Positions 53,857-62,972 of a stretch of DNA of 64,000 nt are shown here, piece after piece. Position 1 is the first letter of the stretch. Each line of letters begins with the position of its first letter. The position numbers and the translations under genes were made by a program. Under the pieces are notes generated by a model. That model was given only the letters and a program-made list of their open reading frames with translations. It searched no databases and was not told the DNA's origin. The DNA comes from Microbacterium foliorum (GTDB lineage Bacteria > Actinomycetota > Actinomycetes > Actinomycetales > Microbacteriaceae): positions 3,038,001-3,102,000 of the forward strand of contig NZ_CP041040.1 in NCBI RefSeq assembly GCF_006385575.1. Reading direction: 5' to 3'.

Positions 53857-55299
53857 ATGAGCACCACCGCCCGCCCCACGAAGGCGCCCGACACTCGCGG
53901 TCCCGTCCGGAAGCTGCTGACCTCGTTCGGCTTCCAGATCCTCGCGGCCCTCGTCCTCGGCATCGCCGCCGGCCTGATCGCGCGCCAGCTGGGTGCCCCC
54001 GCCGACAGCCCCAACGGCCTCTCCGCCACGCTCGACACGATCGGCAGCTCGTACGTCACGCTGCTGCGCGCCGCCGTCGTGCCGCTGATCTTCACCGCGA
54101 TCGTCGCCAGCATCTCGAACCTGCGCCGCGTGCAGAACGCCGCACGCCTCGCGGGCCAGACCCTGCTGTGGTTCGCGATCACCGCGTTCATCGCCGTGAT
54201 CATCGGCATCACGCTCGGACTGGTCATCCAGCCGGGCAACCGCGCCGGTGCAGGCCTCGAGCCCGGCGAACCGTACACGGTCGGCACGTGGTGGAACTTC
54301 CTCCTCGGTCTGATCCCGCAGAACTTCCTCGGACTCAGCGTCAGCACGAACCCGGGCGCCACGGACGGCACATTCACGTCGAGCGTGAACTTCAACATCC
54401 TGCAGGTCATCGTGATCGCGGTCGCCGTCGGCATCGCGGCGCTCAAGGCCGGCAAGAAGGCCGAGCCGTTCCTCTCGTTCACCGAGTCGCTGCTCAAGGT
54501 CATCCAGCGGGTGCTGTGGTGGATCATCCGCATCGCCCCGCTCGGCACGTTCGGCCTCATCGGCGCCGCGGTCGTCAAGTACGGCTGGGAGAAGCTGGCC
54601 TCGCTCGGCTGGTTCGCGATCGCCGTCTACATCGGCCTCGCGCTCGTGCTCTTCGTCGTCTACCCCGTGCTCGTCAAGACGCACGGCCTGTCGATCACGC
54701 AGTACTTCTCCGGCGTCTGGCCGGCTGTGCAGCTCGCCTTCGTCAGCCGTTCGTCGATCGGCACGCTGCCCCTCACCGAGCGCGTGACCGAGCGCAACCT
54801 CGGCGTACCCCGCTCGTACGCTTCGTTCGCCGTGCCGTTCGGCGCGACCACGAAGATGGACGGCTGCGCCGCGATCTACCCGGCCATCGCCGCGATCTTC
54901 GTGGCACAGTTCTTCGGCATCGAGCTGAACCTCGTGCAGTACCTGCTGATCGTGCTCGTCTCGGTCGTCGGCTCGGCCGCCACCGCGGGAACCACGGGTG
55001 CGACCGTCATGCTCACGCTGACGCTGTCGACCCTGGGCCTGCCGCTCGAGGGCGTCGGCCTGCTGCTCGCGATCGACCCGATCCTCGACATGGGCCGCAC
55101 TGCGGTCAACGTCGCAGGCCAGGCGCTCGTGCCGACCATCGTCGCCAAGCGCGAGGGCATCCTCGACGAGGGGCTCTACAACGCACCGCGCGAGGGCCTG
55201 CCGTTCGCCGACGACTCGGCCGACGACGATGCACCCGAGGCGGATGCCGCAGCGTCCGGCTCCCCGGAATCCGAGACCGAGCCGGCCGGCACCCGCTGA
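53857..55299 (+). CDS. Dicarboxylate/amino-acid:cation symporter (DAACS family)
   Basis: This 480-residue transporter has about eight helices plus the two hairpin loops: SRSSIGTLPL (HP1), TKMDGCAAIYPAIAA replacing the usual NMDGT, AGTTGATVM (HP2) and LAIDPILDMGRTAVNV with the substrate-binding Asp and Arg. These resemble DctA/GltP. An acidic C-terminal tail is longer than in DctA. The Cys in MDGCA where Thr is usual may alter specificity. Its exact substrate is unknown. Confidence 0.9.
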   Translation: MSTTARPTKAPDTRGPVRKLLTSFGFQILAALVLGIAAGLIARQLGAPADSPNGLSATLDTIGSSYVTLLRAAVVPLIFTAIVASISNLRRVQNAARLAGQTLLWFAITAFIAVIIGITLGLVIQPGNRAGAGLEPGEPYTVGTWWNFLLGLIPQNFLGLSVSTNPGATDGTFTSSVNFNILQVIVIAVAVGIAALKAGKKAEPFLSFTESLLKVIQRVLWWIIRIAPLGTFGLIGAAVVKYGWEKLASLGWFAIAVYIGLALVLFVVYPVLVKTHGLSITQYFSGVWPAVQLAFVSRSSIGTLPLTERVTERNLGVPRSYASFAVPFGATTKMDGCAAIYPAIAAIFVAQFFGIELNLVQYLLIVLVSVVGSAATAGTTGATVMLTLTLSTLGLPLEGVGLLLAIDPILDMGRTAVNVAGQALVPTIVAKREGILDEGLYNAPREGLPFADDSADDDAPEADAAASGSPESETEPAGTR

Positions 55300-55313
55300 C
55301 CCGCCGTCTGATC

Positions 55314-55357
55314 GACAGAGCGCCTCACTCCATCCCGGGGTGGGGCGCTCGTCTGTC
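55314..55357. terminator. Bidirectional hairpin between convergent symporter and antiporter genes
   Basis: GACAGAGCGCCTCAC pairs with GTGGGGCGCTC then GTCTGTC across a short loop, with two mismatches. It fills the 63-nt convergent gap. Confidence 0.65.
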
Positions 55358-55362
55358 TCCCG

Positions 55363-57093
55363 CTAGGCGCGACCCTGCAGACGCGTAGCGGCACGGGTGT
55401 CGAGGGCGAGCTCCTCGGCATCCATCGCGGCCATCAGCTCGCGCATGACCTCCTCGTCGAGGTTGCCGGCGTCTCGCTCCGCGAGCAGGATGTCGCGGCG
55501 CACCTGCAGCCATCCGCGTGTCAGTGCTGCGAGGTCTTCGTAGGAGGGCCGAGTGACCGCCTCCTCGACCTCCTGCGCCTCGTCGGCGGCCTTCTCGACC
55601 CTGGTCATGCGCTTCGTGAACGCGTCGAAGACGCCGATGTCGACGCTGCCGTACTTGTCGACCCACTCGACGCGCTTCTCGGCGAGGAAGGCCTTGCCCG
55701 CCTCGCGGCTCTTGGCCTTGACGTCGGCGATCGCGCGCTCGTCCTCTTCCTCGTCGACGTCGCTGGCGATGCCGAGCCCGCGGATCAGCAGCGGCAGAGT
55801 CAGACCCTGCAGCAGCAGTGTGCCGACGGTGACGACGTACGCGACGACGACGATCGCATGCGACGGCTCGGTGTCGAGAGCCGCGAGATCCGCCGCGGCG
55901 AGCGCGGTGGCCAGCGTCACCACGCCGCGCATGCCCGCCCACGAGATGACGGCGATGTCCTTCCAGGTGAGCTGCAGGCCCGCCATGCGATCGCGCACGA
56001 TCTTCGACCGCAGCTCTTCGGCGCTGTACTGCTTCCAGCGTTTCGAGTCGCGGCGGCGTTCGTCGAATGCCCCGGATTCGACCGTGCGATCCCAGCGTTC
56101 CAGTCGTCTGCGGTCTTGGAAGTTCGCCCACCCGTTCGCCGGGTAGACGTAGAGCGGACGCACGACCAGCACCACGAGCAGCACCACTCCCGACAGCAGC
56201 AGGATGCGGCCGACCTCCTCGCCGCCGAGGTCGCTGAGCACGCGCGGGAACTGCAGACCGATGTACGCGAACACGAAGCTCTCGAGCAGCAGGTCGGCCG
56301 ACAACCACAGCGGCGCCTCCTGCTGGCGGGTCGTGTAGTCGGTGCGGGGCGAGTTGTATCCGACATAGAGGCCCATCGCGACGACCGCGAGCACACCCGA
56401 GCCGAGCAGGTGCTCGGCGATCGCATAGGCCCCGAACGGTGCGAGCAGCCCGAAGGTGCCGATCACGACGGGGTCGCTGATGCGCATGCGCAGCTGGTGC
56501 AGCACGATGCCGAAGACGAGTCCGACGGCGACGCCCACGCCGACCGCGAGCAGGAACTGCCAGATGCCGTCCCAGACGGTGAGCGTCGCCCCTGCGATGA
56601 TCGCCGCGAACACCCGGTAGAGGGTGAGCGAGGTCGCGTCGTTGATCAGACTCTCCCCCGAGAGCACCGTCATGATGCGGCGTGGAAGCCCGAGCTTGCG
56701 GCCGATCGCCGCGGCCGAGACCGCGTCGGGTGGTGCCACGATGGCGCCGAGCAGGAGGGCGCCGGGAAGGGTGAGCGACGGCAGGATCCACCACGCCACC
56801 AGGCCCACGGCGACCGCGGTGAGCAGCACGAGGGTGACGCCGAGCCGCCGGATCTGCGGCAGGCTGCGCTTGAAGCCGACGAACGACACGTCGAGCGCCG
56901 CCGAGTACAGCAGCGGCGGCAGCACGAGGTTCAGCAGCAGATGCCCGTCGATCTCGACCTCGGGCACGAAGGGCAGGAAGGATGCCGCCAGCGCGACCAC
57001 CGTGACTAGCAGCGGAGCCGGCCAGCCGCGCCATCGGGCGATCGCCGCCACGACGACAGCACCGACGAGCACGTAGAAGATCTCGGCATCCAT
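55363..57093 (-). CDS. CPA1-family Na+/H+ antiporter
   Basis: This 576-residue protein has about twelve helices with APPDAVSAAAIGRKLGLPRR and SGESLINDATSLTLYRVFA, the Asp-bearing NhaP/NhaE-type ion-site motifs. A C-terminal cytoplasmic helical region of about 180 residues is rich in Glu/Lys/Arg. It exports Na+ or K+ for protons. The start 57093 follows AGGGG. Confidence 0.9.
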   Translation of the reverse strand: MDAEIFYVLVGAVVVAAIARWRGWPAPLLVTVVALAASFLPFVPEVEIDGHLLLNLVLPPLLYSAALDVSFVGFKRSLPQIRRLGVTLVLLTAVAVGLVAWWILPSLTLPGALLLGAIVAPPDAVSAAAIGRKLGLPRRIMTVLSGESLINDATSLTLYRVFAAIIAGATLTVWDGIWQFLLAVGVGVAVGLVFGIVLHQLRMRISDPVVIGTFGLLAPFGAYAIAEHLLGSGVLAVVAMGLYVGYNSPRTDYTTRQQEAPLWLSADLLLESFVFAYIGLQFPRVLSDLGGEEVGRILLLSGVVLLVVLVVRPLYVYPANGWANFQDRRRLERWDRTVESGAFDERRRDSKRWKQYSAEELRSKIVRDRMAGLQLTWKDIAVISWAGMRGVVTLATALAAADLAALDTEPSHAIVVVAYVVTVGTLLLQGLTLPLLIRGLGIASDVDEEEDERAIADVKAKSREAGKAFLAEKRVEWVDKYGSVDIGVFDAFTKRMTRVEKAADEAQEVEEAVTRPSYEDLAALTRGWLQVRRDILLAERDAGNLDEEVMRELMAAMDAEELALDTRAATRLQGRA

Positions 57094-57142
57094 GCCCCTA
57101 AAGTACTGCCCGACAGCCTCGAGGCCAGGCGCGTCCAGGGGG

Positions 57143-57427
57143 TCAGGGACGGTCGTCGGCCAGTTCGTCGCGGAGTCCGGCGTTCTCATCCTCCAGATCG
57201 AGGACTCGTCGGATGCCGACGATGTTGATGCCCTCGACACGCAGGCCCGTCACCCGACGGATGCGTGCGAGATCGTCGTCGCTGTACCGACGCGTGCCTC
57301 CGTCGCTGCGCGCGGGGGTGACCAGACCTTTCGCCTCGAAGAGCCGCAGGCTCGCCTCGGGGACGCCGCTGAGCTGGGCGGCGACGGCGATGCCGTACAC
57401 CGGCATGCTCGGATCACGGTCAGCCAT
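57143..57427 (-). CDS. HspR-like MerR-family regulator
   Basis: This 94-residue protein has PVYGIAVAAQLSGVPEASLRLFEAKGLVTPARSDGGTRRYSDDDLARI, the HspR-type HTH, and a C-terminal coil. HspR represses chaperone genes in actinobacteria through HAIR elements. It diverges from an Hsp20 gene, which it presumably controls, but no HAIR-type CTTGAGT repeat is present in the intergenic region. Confidence 0.85.
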   Translation of the reverse strand: MADRDPSMPVYGIAVAAQLSGVPEASLRLFEAKGLVTPARSDGGTRRYSDDDLARIRRVTGLRVEGINIVGIRRVLDLEDENAGLRDELADDRP

Positions 57428-57495
57428 CGGCACCTCCCTCTCTCGGCACTTGCATTCTATCTCGCGTTGTTCTATAAAAAATCTATAGCAATGGA

Positions 57496-57510
57496 TGCAG
57501 ATAATCTGCA
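57496..57510. promoter_or_regulatory. Palindrome between hspR-like and hsp20 genes
   Basis: TGCAGAT, one base, ATCTGCA is perfect, 39 nt upstream of hsp20. The 122-nt intergenic region is AT-rich, including TCTATA twice, and is the presumed divergent promoter. This palindrome is the only strong dyad. Confidence 0.5.
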
Positions 57511-57549
57511 CCCGAAACGCCCATCCGGGCCACACGAAAGGAGACACTC

Positions 57550-57972
57550 ATGGCCATGTCCTTCGATCCGTTCAGTCAGCTCGACCGCTTCGCTGCGAGC
57601 GTGCTGGACTCCGTCCGCGCACCGCGTCTCATGCCGGTGGACCTCTACCGCGACGGCGACAGGTACGTGCTGCACGCCGATCTTCCCGGTATCGATCCGG
57701 GCTCGATCGACGTCGACCTCGACGGCGGACAGCTCACGATCCGCGCGCAGCGCACGGCCGACGGTCGTGAGGGCGTCCGCTGGCTCGCCCGTGAGCGCGG
57801 AGCAGGCTCGTTCCTCCGTCAGTTCTCGCTCGGCGACGGCGTGGACCTCGACGCGATCAGCGCCTCATACGAGAGTGGTGTGCTCTCGGTGATCATCCCG
57901 GTCAGCGAGCGGGCGAAGCCGCGCAAGATCGAGGTCGAGTCGAGCGACAACCGACAGTCGATCGCCGCCTGA
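57550..57972 (+). CDS. Hsp20/alpha-crystallin small heat-shock protein
   Basis: This 140-residue protein has the alpha-crystallin domain from about residue 27: MPVDLYRDGDRYVLHADLPGI, SIDVDLDGGQLTIRAQR, and YESGVLSVIIPVSE carrying the GVL version of the conserved GxL motif near residue 110. A short N-terminal segment (DPFSQLDRFAASVLD) drives oligomer assembly. AAAGGAG precedes the ATG. It binds unfolding proteins without ATP. Confidence 0.95.
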   Translation: MAMSFDPFSQLDRFAASVLDSVRAPRLMPVDLYRDGDRYVLHADLPGIDPGSIDVDLDGGQLTIRAQRTADGREGVRWLARERGAGSFLRQFSLGDGVDLDAISASYESGVLSVIIPVSERAKPRKIEVESSDNRQSIAA

Positions 57973-57977
57973 CACGA

Positions 57978-58014
57978 GGTGGGGGCGAGCGGGAATGCCC
58001 CGCCCGCCCCCACC
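57978..58014 (+). terminator. hsp20 terminator hairpin
   Basis: GGTGGGGGCG and CGCCCCCACC arms enclose a GC-rich loop just after the hsp20 stop. Confidence 0.65.
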
Positions 58015-58027
58015 GTTGCATTCGGGG

Positions 58028-59068
58028 ATGACTTCCACCGCGCTCTCCGTCCTCGACCTCGTCCCGGTTCGCACCGGCCAGACCAGTGCCGAGGCGATCT
58101 CCTCCTCCCTCGACCTCGCCGCCACCGCCGACCGCCTCGGCTACCGCCGCTACTGGTTCGCCGAGCACCACAACATGCCGGCTGTGGCATCCACCACTCC
58201 CCCGGTGCTGATCGCCGCCGCCGCGATGCGCACGACGAAGATCCGACTCGGATCGGGTGGCGTCATGCTGCCGAACCACGCGCCGCTCATCGTGGCCGAG
58301 CAGTTCGCCGCGCTCGAGGCGATCGCGCCCGGCCGCATCGACCTCGGCCTCGGCCGCGCCCCCGGCAGCGACCCGGTCATCACCCAGCTGCTGCGCGGCT
58401 CGGGCACCACGAGCGACGTCGAGCAGTTCCCCCGCAACGTGCAGGACATCGCCGCGCTCGTCTCGGGTGAGGGCGCCACCGTGCGCTTCACGTCGGGCGG
58501 CGAGTACACGGTGCACGCGACGCCCGCCGCGACCGGAAGCCCCGAGGTCTGGCTGCTCGGATCGAGCGACTACTCGGCGCAGCTCGCCGCATCGCACGGA
58601 CTGCCCTACGTCTTCGCGAACCACTTCTCGGGTCAAGGCCTCGAACGAGCGCTCGACCTCTATCGCACCGGCTACCAGCCGAGCGAAGAGCACCCCGAAC
58701 CGCGCACGTTCCTCACGGTCAACGTCGTCGCCTCGCCGACGCAGGAGGAGGCCGAGGCCCGTGCCCTGCCGCAGCTGCGCATGATGTCGCGCCTGCGGCT
58801 GAACAAGCCGCTCATCGCGCTCGAGACGGTCGAAGAGGCGCTGGCCGCGGAGTCGGATGCTGCGACCGACCAGGTCGTGGAGACCGCACGCTCACGCTGG
58901 TTCGTCGGCACGGGCGAGTCCGTCGCCGCGGAGGTGCGCGAGTTCGCCGCGAAGTACGGCGTCGACGAGGTCATGCTCTCGCCCGTCGCCGGTGCCTACG
59001 AGTCGGAGCCGCGCGACGCCGCCGCCGGCCGCGCCCAGACGCTCGAGCTCATCGCCGCCGCCCTGTAG
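58028..59068 (+). CDS. LLM-class flavin-dependent oxidoreductase
   Basis: This 346-residue luciferase-like protein has LGYRRYWFAEHHNMPAVAS and IRLGSGGVMLPNHAPL near the N-terminus and EQFAALEAIAPGRIDLGLGRAPG, typical of YhbW-like members (FMN-binding, TIM barrel). The substrate is unknown. It is monocistronic: hsp20 ends upstream across a terminator, and a repeat array follows. Confidence 0.92.
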   Translation: MTSTALSVLDLVPVRTGQTSAEAISSSLDLAATADRLGYRRYWFAEHHNMPAVASTTPPVLIAAAAMRTTKIRLGSGGVMLPNHAPLIVAEQFAALEAIAPGRIDLGLGRAPGSDPVITQLLRGSGTTSDVEQFPRNVQDIAALVSGEGATVRFTSGGEYTVHATPAATGSPEVWLLGSSDYSAQLAASHGLPYVFANHFSGQGLERALDLYRTGYQPSEEHPEPRTFLTVNVVASPTQEEAEARALPQLRMMSRLRLNKPLIALETVEEALAAESDAATDQVVETARSRWFVGTGESVAAEVREFAAKYGVDEVMLSPVAGAYESEPRDAAAGRAQTLELIAAAL

Positions 59069-59121
59069 GGGGCCGCTTCGCGGGCACCGGGCGCCCTCGC
59101 ACCCGTGCTCCGTGCTCCCGT

Positions 59122-59235
59122 GCGGGGTCAGTTTCGCATCCGAGAAGCCGCTTAGAGATGCAGAAGTGACCCCGCTCACGGCACCAGATGCAGAAGTGAC
59201 CCCGCTCACGGCGCCAGATGCAGAAGTGACCCCGC
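59122..59235. repeat. GTGACCCCGC repeat array 2
   Basis: One minus-oriented unit at 59122-59141, then three plus-oriented units starting GATGCAGAAGTGACCCCGC at 59157, 59187 and 59217, an exact 30-nt period in which the 11 nt between units are also nearly conserved. It lies in the 298-nt gap before the DUF559-like gene. Confidence 0.9.
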
Positions 59236-59366
59236 TCGCGGCACCAGAGGATCGCGCCGGGTCACTCGTTCGCGGATGCTGGCCACAGGCGCGAGTTCTC
59301 CACATCTCTCGGCATCCGCGCGATCACCGGACGAGAACGGCGCATCGGATCAACGAACCTGATCGG

Positions 59367-60290
59367 ATGCGCCATCGGATACTCCTGCCCGACGAACTCG
59401 GCCGCCATTTCACCGTGCAGCAGGCCGCCGCCGCGGGCATAGGTCGGGGCCGCGTCTCCGCGCGCGATCTCGACCGCCCTTTCCGCGGGGTGCGCTCGGT
59501 CACGGCTGCGGAGACACCGCTCGATCGAGTCGCCGCCCTTGCGCCCCGCCTGCAGCGTGGTCAGCTCATCGGCGGGGAGACGGCGATGCGGGTGTGGGGG
59601 TATCCGCATCCCGGCATCTGGACCGTCCATGCGCCGATCATCGTTGTCGTGGCGACGGGTTCTTCGCGCGTCCGGCGCAGCGGCGTCGCCGGTCGACGCC
59701 TGGCAGCGGGACGCGCCCAACCCTGGCGAATCGGCGGAATCCCGATCATCGATCCGATCGCAGCTCTGTTCATGTGCGCCGCGGCGCTGACCGAGGATCA
59801 CGTGATCATCGCCCTCGACGCCCTGATCAGCGCGGCAGACAACTATCCGGGGCTGCGTGCGGGGCGTCCGCCGCTCACCGTGACCGACATCGAGCAGCGT
59901 CTGCAGGTCTGGGGCCGTTTCCCCGGGTCTCGCCGAGTCCGTGACGCGCTGTCCCGTGCGCGCGAAGGGGTGGAATCGCCGAAGGAAACCGAGACGAGGC
60001 TGCTCATCGTGGCAGCGGGTCTACCTGAACCCGTCGTGCAGCACGAGGTCTATGAGAACGCTCTTCTCATCGCGCGCTGCGACATGGCCTACCCCGACCT
60101 CAAGATCACGATCGAATACGAGGGCGACGGGCACCGCACGAGCCGCGATCAGTGGCGGCGCGACATCCAGCGACAACGCGAGCTCGAAGACCTCGGATGG
60201 ATCGTCATCCGCGTGACCCAGCTCGACCTGGCGGGCGACCCAGGACCGCTGCTCGACCGCATCCGTCGGGCGAGATCATCCCGCCGCTGA
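59367..60290 (+). CDS. DUF559-like PD-(D/E)XK nuclease-domain protein
   Basis: This 307-residue protein has an N-terminal helical region with FTVQQAAAAGIGRGRVSARDL, like an AbiEi-type winged domain. The C-terminal part has SPKETETRLLIVAAGLPEP, RCDMAYPDLKITIEYEGDGHR and DLGWIVIRVTQLDL. The E...D...ExK pattern is that of the Vsr/DUF559 endonuclease fold common in Microbacteriaceae. The ATG at 59367 has a weak ribosome site; the frame is open further upstream into repeats. It is flanked on both sides by GTGACCCCGC arrays. Activity is not demonstrated. Confidence 0.78.
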   Translation: MRHRILLPDELGRHFTVQQAAAAGIGRGRVSARDLDRPFRGVRSVTAAETPLDRVAALAPRLQRGQLIGGETAMRVWGYPHPGIWTVHAPIIVVVATGSSRVRRSGVAGRRLAAGRAQPWRIGGIPIIDPIAALFMCAAALTEDHVIIALDALISAADNYPGLRAGRPPLTVTDIEQRLQVWGRFPGSRRVRDALSRAREGVESPKETETRLLIVAAGLPEPVVQHEVYENALLIARCDMAYPDLKITIEYEGDGHRTSRDQWRRDIQRQRELEDLGWIVIRVTQLDLAGDPGPLLDRIRRARSSRR

Positions 60291-60358
60291 CTGTTCCCTG
60301 CACTGTGCGTCTCCGCTCCCGCCTCCTCGCTCCAGCTCCCAGTGCCTCAGGCCTCAGG

Positions 60359-60622
60359 CCGGGTCACTCTCGCACCCCTGCGCACAGGCGGGGCCACTTC
60401 GGCATCCGAATCGCCCCTTCGAGGTGCGAAAGTGACCCCGCTCACGGGGTTCCGGGAGAATACAGTGGGTCCAGAATCCCCCGCTCACGACCCTCGTCAA
60501 AGCTTCCAGGCGGGGTCACTTTCGCACCCCTGCCCACAGGCGGGGTCACTTCGGCATCCGAATCACTCCTTTACGGTGCGAAAGTGACCCCGCAAACGGC
60601 GGGGATGCGAAAGTGACCCCGC
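60359..60622. repeat. GTGACCCCGC repeat array 3
   Basis: Seven copies: minus-oriented at 60359, 60388, 60510 and 60540, plus-oriented at 60423, 60575 and 60603. They form two minus-minus-plus modules, the second with an extra plus unit. Copies on the same strand are 28-30 nt apart. The gap 60291-60740 contains no gene. Confidence 0.9.
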
Positions 60623-60740
60623 AAACGGCGCACGCCCGCGGCCCCGCGACGGCGCGCTCCGCCGCGCACGCACCACCGACAAGGGCTGGTATTCCGGTGC
60701 GCCGGGGCGTAGCGTCACGAGCAACGGAAGGGGTTCGATG

Positions 60741-60950
60741 ATGAGCACGACCAAGACCCTCGCACTCTGGGTGGCCTACGGCACGAACGGAGTCGTCGGC
60801 AGCATCCGACACGATGACGAGGGATACACCGTCGTCATGGCCGGATCGGATGCCGCGACAGGCACGTACCCGAACCTGGAATCGGCCAAGGGCGCGCTGC
60901 ATTCGCACATGCTGCCAGGCAGCGGCTGGCCGATGTTCCGCGAGCACTGA
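60741..60950 (+). CDS. Small hypothetical protein
   Basis: This 69-residue protein (MSTTKTLALWVAYGTNGVVG...) has an alternating beta pattern ending LPGSGWPMFREH. AAGGGG lies 7 nt upstream; an ATG at 60738 is an alternative. Not recognised. It may be soluble and single-domain. Confidence 0.65.
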   Translation: MSTTKTLALWVAYGTNGVVGSIRHDDEGYTVVMAGSDAATGTYPNLESAKGALHSHMLPGSGWPMFREH

Positions 60951-61026
60951 CCTTCAAGCGGGGAAAAAGGGGCAGAGGGGCGACGCGGTCGCGGGGGCAT
61001 CCCCGCGACCGTCGTACGCTGACTGC

Positions 61027-62292
61027 ATGCGACACGCCACCTCCCTCGCTCCCCCGGCCATGTTGACGGTCGAGGAGCAGCAGGCGAAGGTGCTCGCCGC
61101 TGCCCGACCGCTCGACACAGAGGCGGTGCCGATCTCGCAGGCAGCCGGTCGCACCCTCGCCGCCGACGTTCACGCCAGGGTCGATGTGCCGCTTTTCGAC
61201 AACTCCGCGATGGACGGATACGCCGTCATCTTCACCGACGTCGAGGTCGCCACGGCCGAGCACCCTGCAGAACTCCGTGTCATCGCCGACCTGCCGGCGG
61301 GTTCGGCGGAGGAACCCGTGCTGAGTGCAGGGCTGGCCGTCCGGATCATGACCGGCGCTCCCGTGCCCCGCACCGCGAACACCGTCGTACCCTTCGAGCA
61401 CACGCGTGACGGGCTGCAGGCCTGGGATGCCGCGGCGATCGTGACGACCGCGCCTCTCCGGGAGGGCGCCCATATCCGCCGCCGCGGGGAGGAAGTGCGC
61501 GCCGGTGCCGTCGTCGCGCGGGCGGGGGCGATGCTCGGGCCGTTGCAGCTGACGGCCCTCGCGGCCACAGGCGTCGACACCGTGCACGTGCATCGTCGCC
61601 CTCGGGTCGCCGTGATCTCGACGGGAACCGAGCTCGCTGCCCCCGGCGCAGACCTGGCCCGCGGGCAGATCCCCGAGTCGAACTCGGTGCTGCTCGCGTC
61701 GATGTGCGCCGAGGCGGGTGCCGACGTGATCTCGGTCGACACGGTAGCCGATGAGGATGCCGCCTTCACGGCACTCCTCGACCACGCGGTGCGCGCGGGC
61801 AATGCCGATGTCGTGGTCACGTCGGGCGGCGTCAGCGCCGGTGCCCACGAGGTCGTCAAGAACGTGCTGCGCGATCGCATCGACTTCGTCGCGGTCGCCA
61901 TGCAGCCGGGCAGACCCCAGGCCTTCGGGCGCATCGACGATGCACTGATCTTCGGCCTGCCCGGCAACCCCGCCAGCGTCGCCGCATCGTTCGAGGCGTT
62001 CGTGCGCCCGGCGTTGCTCGCTCTGCAGGGGCGCGAACCGGTGCAACGCCCGGTGCTTCGTCTCGCGACCACAGCCGGGTGGCGCAGCCCGGCCCGACGA
62101 CAGCAGTATGTGCCGGTGGCTGTCGACCGATCCGACCCCGCCGCATGGTCGGTGCGCCCGGCAGCCGCCGACGGATCGTCCGGCGCGCACCTCGCCGCAG
62201 GACTCGCCGGAGCGGATGCCTACGCCATCGTGCCCGCCGAGGTCTCTGCCGTGGGCGCCGGAGACCTCGTCGACGTGATGCTGCTCTCGTGA
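61027..62292 (+). CDS. moeA: Molybdopterin molybdenumtransferase MoeA
   Basis: This 421-residue MoeA has DVPLFDNSAMDGYAV, RIMTGAPVPRTANTVVPFEHT, VISTGTELAAPG, and TSGGVSAGAHEVVKNVL and GLPGNPASVAASFEAFVRP, covering all MoeA domains. It inserts molybdate into adenylylated molybdopterin. It overlaps mobA by GTGA, forming a cofactor operon with the following two genes. Confidence 0.96.
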   Translation: MRHATSLAPPAMLTVEEQQAKVLAAARPLDTEAVPISQAAGRTLAADVHARVDVPLFDNSAMDGYAVIFTDVEVATAEHPAELRVIADLPAGSAEEPVLSAGLAVRIMTGAPVPRTANTVVPFEHTRDGLQAWDAAAIVTTAPLREGAHIRRRGEEVRAGAVVARAGAMLGPLQLTALAATGVDTVHVHRRPRVAVISTGTELAAPGADLARGQIPESNSVLLASMCAEAGADVISVDTVADEDAAFTALLDHAVRAGNADVVVTSGGVSAGAHEVVKNVLRDRIDFVAVAMQPGRPQAFGRIDDALIFGLPGNPASVAASFEAFVRPALLALQGREPVQRPVLRLATTAGWRSPARRQQYVPVAVDRSDPAAWSVRPAAADGSSGAHLAAGLAGADAYAIVPAEVSAVGAGDLVDVMLLS

Positions 62293-62972
62293 CCTCGACC
62301 AACGCAGCAATCGCGGCAAGCGCAGAAAACGCAGCCAACGCGGCAACCCCCGGTACCGCAGCGATCATCCTCGCCGGCGGGCGGGCATCGCGACTCGACG
62401 GCGCCGCCAAGCCGCTGCTCGAGGTCGCTGGCCGCACGCTGCTCGATCGGGCCATCGCGGCCGTCGCAGGCTGCGACCCGATCGTCGTGGGCCCGCCGGT
62501 GCCCGTGCACGGCGAGGTCGCCTGGACTCGCGAGGCCCCCGAGTTCGGCGGTCCGGTCGCCGGCATCGCTGCCGGGCTCGCGAACGCCGAGAGCGACGAA
62601 GTCTTCGTGCTGGCGGCCGATCTGCCCAACGCCGAAGAGGCGGTCGCGCTGCTGCGTCGGCATCCGCCCCTCGCCAGCGGCGAAGACGGCATCTGCCTGG
62701 CCGACGGCTCCGGACGGATGCAGTGGCTGATCGGTCTCTATCGCACCGACGTGCTGCGCAGGGCTGTCGCTGCCCTGCCCGACGGCGGCCGCGATGCCTC
62801 GATCCGGTCACTGCTCGCGGGCCTCGCCGTCACCGCGGTGCCGGCAGGAGACCTGGCGACGGACGTCGACACGTGGGACGATCTCGAACGTGCCCGCGCA
62901 ACGGCGCAGACACCCAGCGCAACGGCGCAGACACCCCCGCGCGGCAACGCACCGGACGAGGAGACGACATGA
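62289..62972 (+). CDS. mobA: Molybdenum cofactor nucleotidyltransferase MobA
   Basis: This 227-residue NTP-transferase starts at GTG 62289. It has IILAGGRASRLDGAAKPLLEV, where the usual GxDK is replaced by GAAKP, then EFGGPVAGIAAGL, VLAADLPNAEE and ATDVDTWDDLERA. It attaches GMP or CMP to molybdopterin. Extra Ala-rich residues precede the motif. Near the C-terminus a 19-nt unit (GCAACGGCGCAGACACCC) is duplicated, giving ATAQTPS twice. Confidence 0.9.
   Translation: MTSTNAAIAASAENAANAATPGTAAIILAGGRASRLDGAAKPLLEVAGRTLLDRAIAAVAGCDPIVVGPPVPVHGEVAWTREAPEFGGPVAGIAAGLANAESDEVFVLAADLPNAEEAVALLRRHPPLASGEDGICLADGSGRMQWLIGLYRTDVLRRAVAALPDGGRDASIRSLLAGLAVTAVPAGDLATDVDTWDDLERARATAQTPSATAQTPPRGNAPDEETT

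Noticed and set aside
57428..57549. HAIR element for HspR
   Set aside because: No CTTGAGT/ACTCAAG pair with the usual spacing exists in the region.
59157..59235. CRISPR array with a 30-nt period
   Set aside because: The bases between units are conserved, so there are no unique spacers, and no cas gene is near. It is a tandem repeat of the GTGACCCCGC family.
58857..59366. N-terminal extension of the DUF559-like protein
   Set aside because: It runs through the luciferase-like gene in another frame and then through the repeats. The real start is near 59367.
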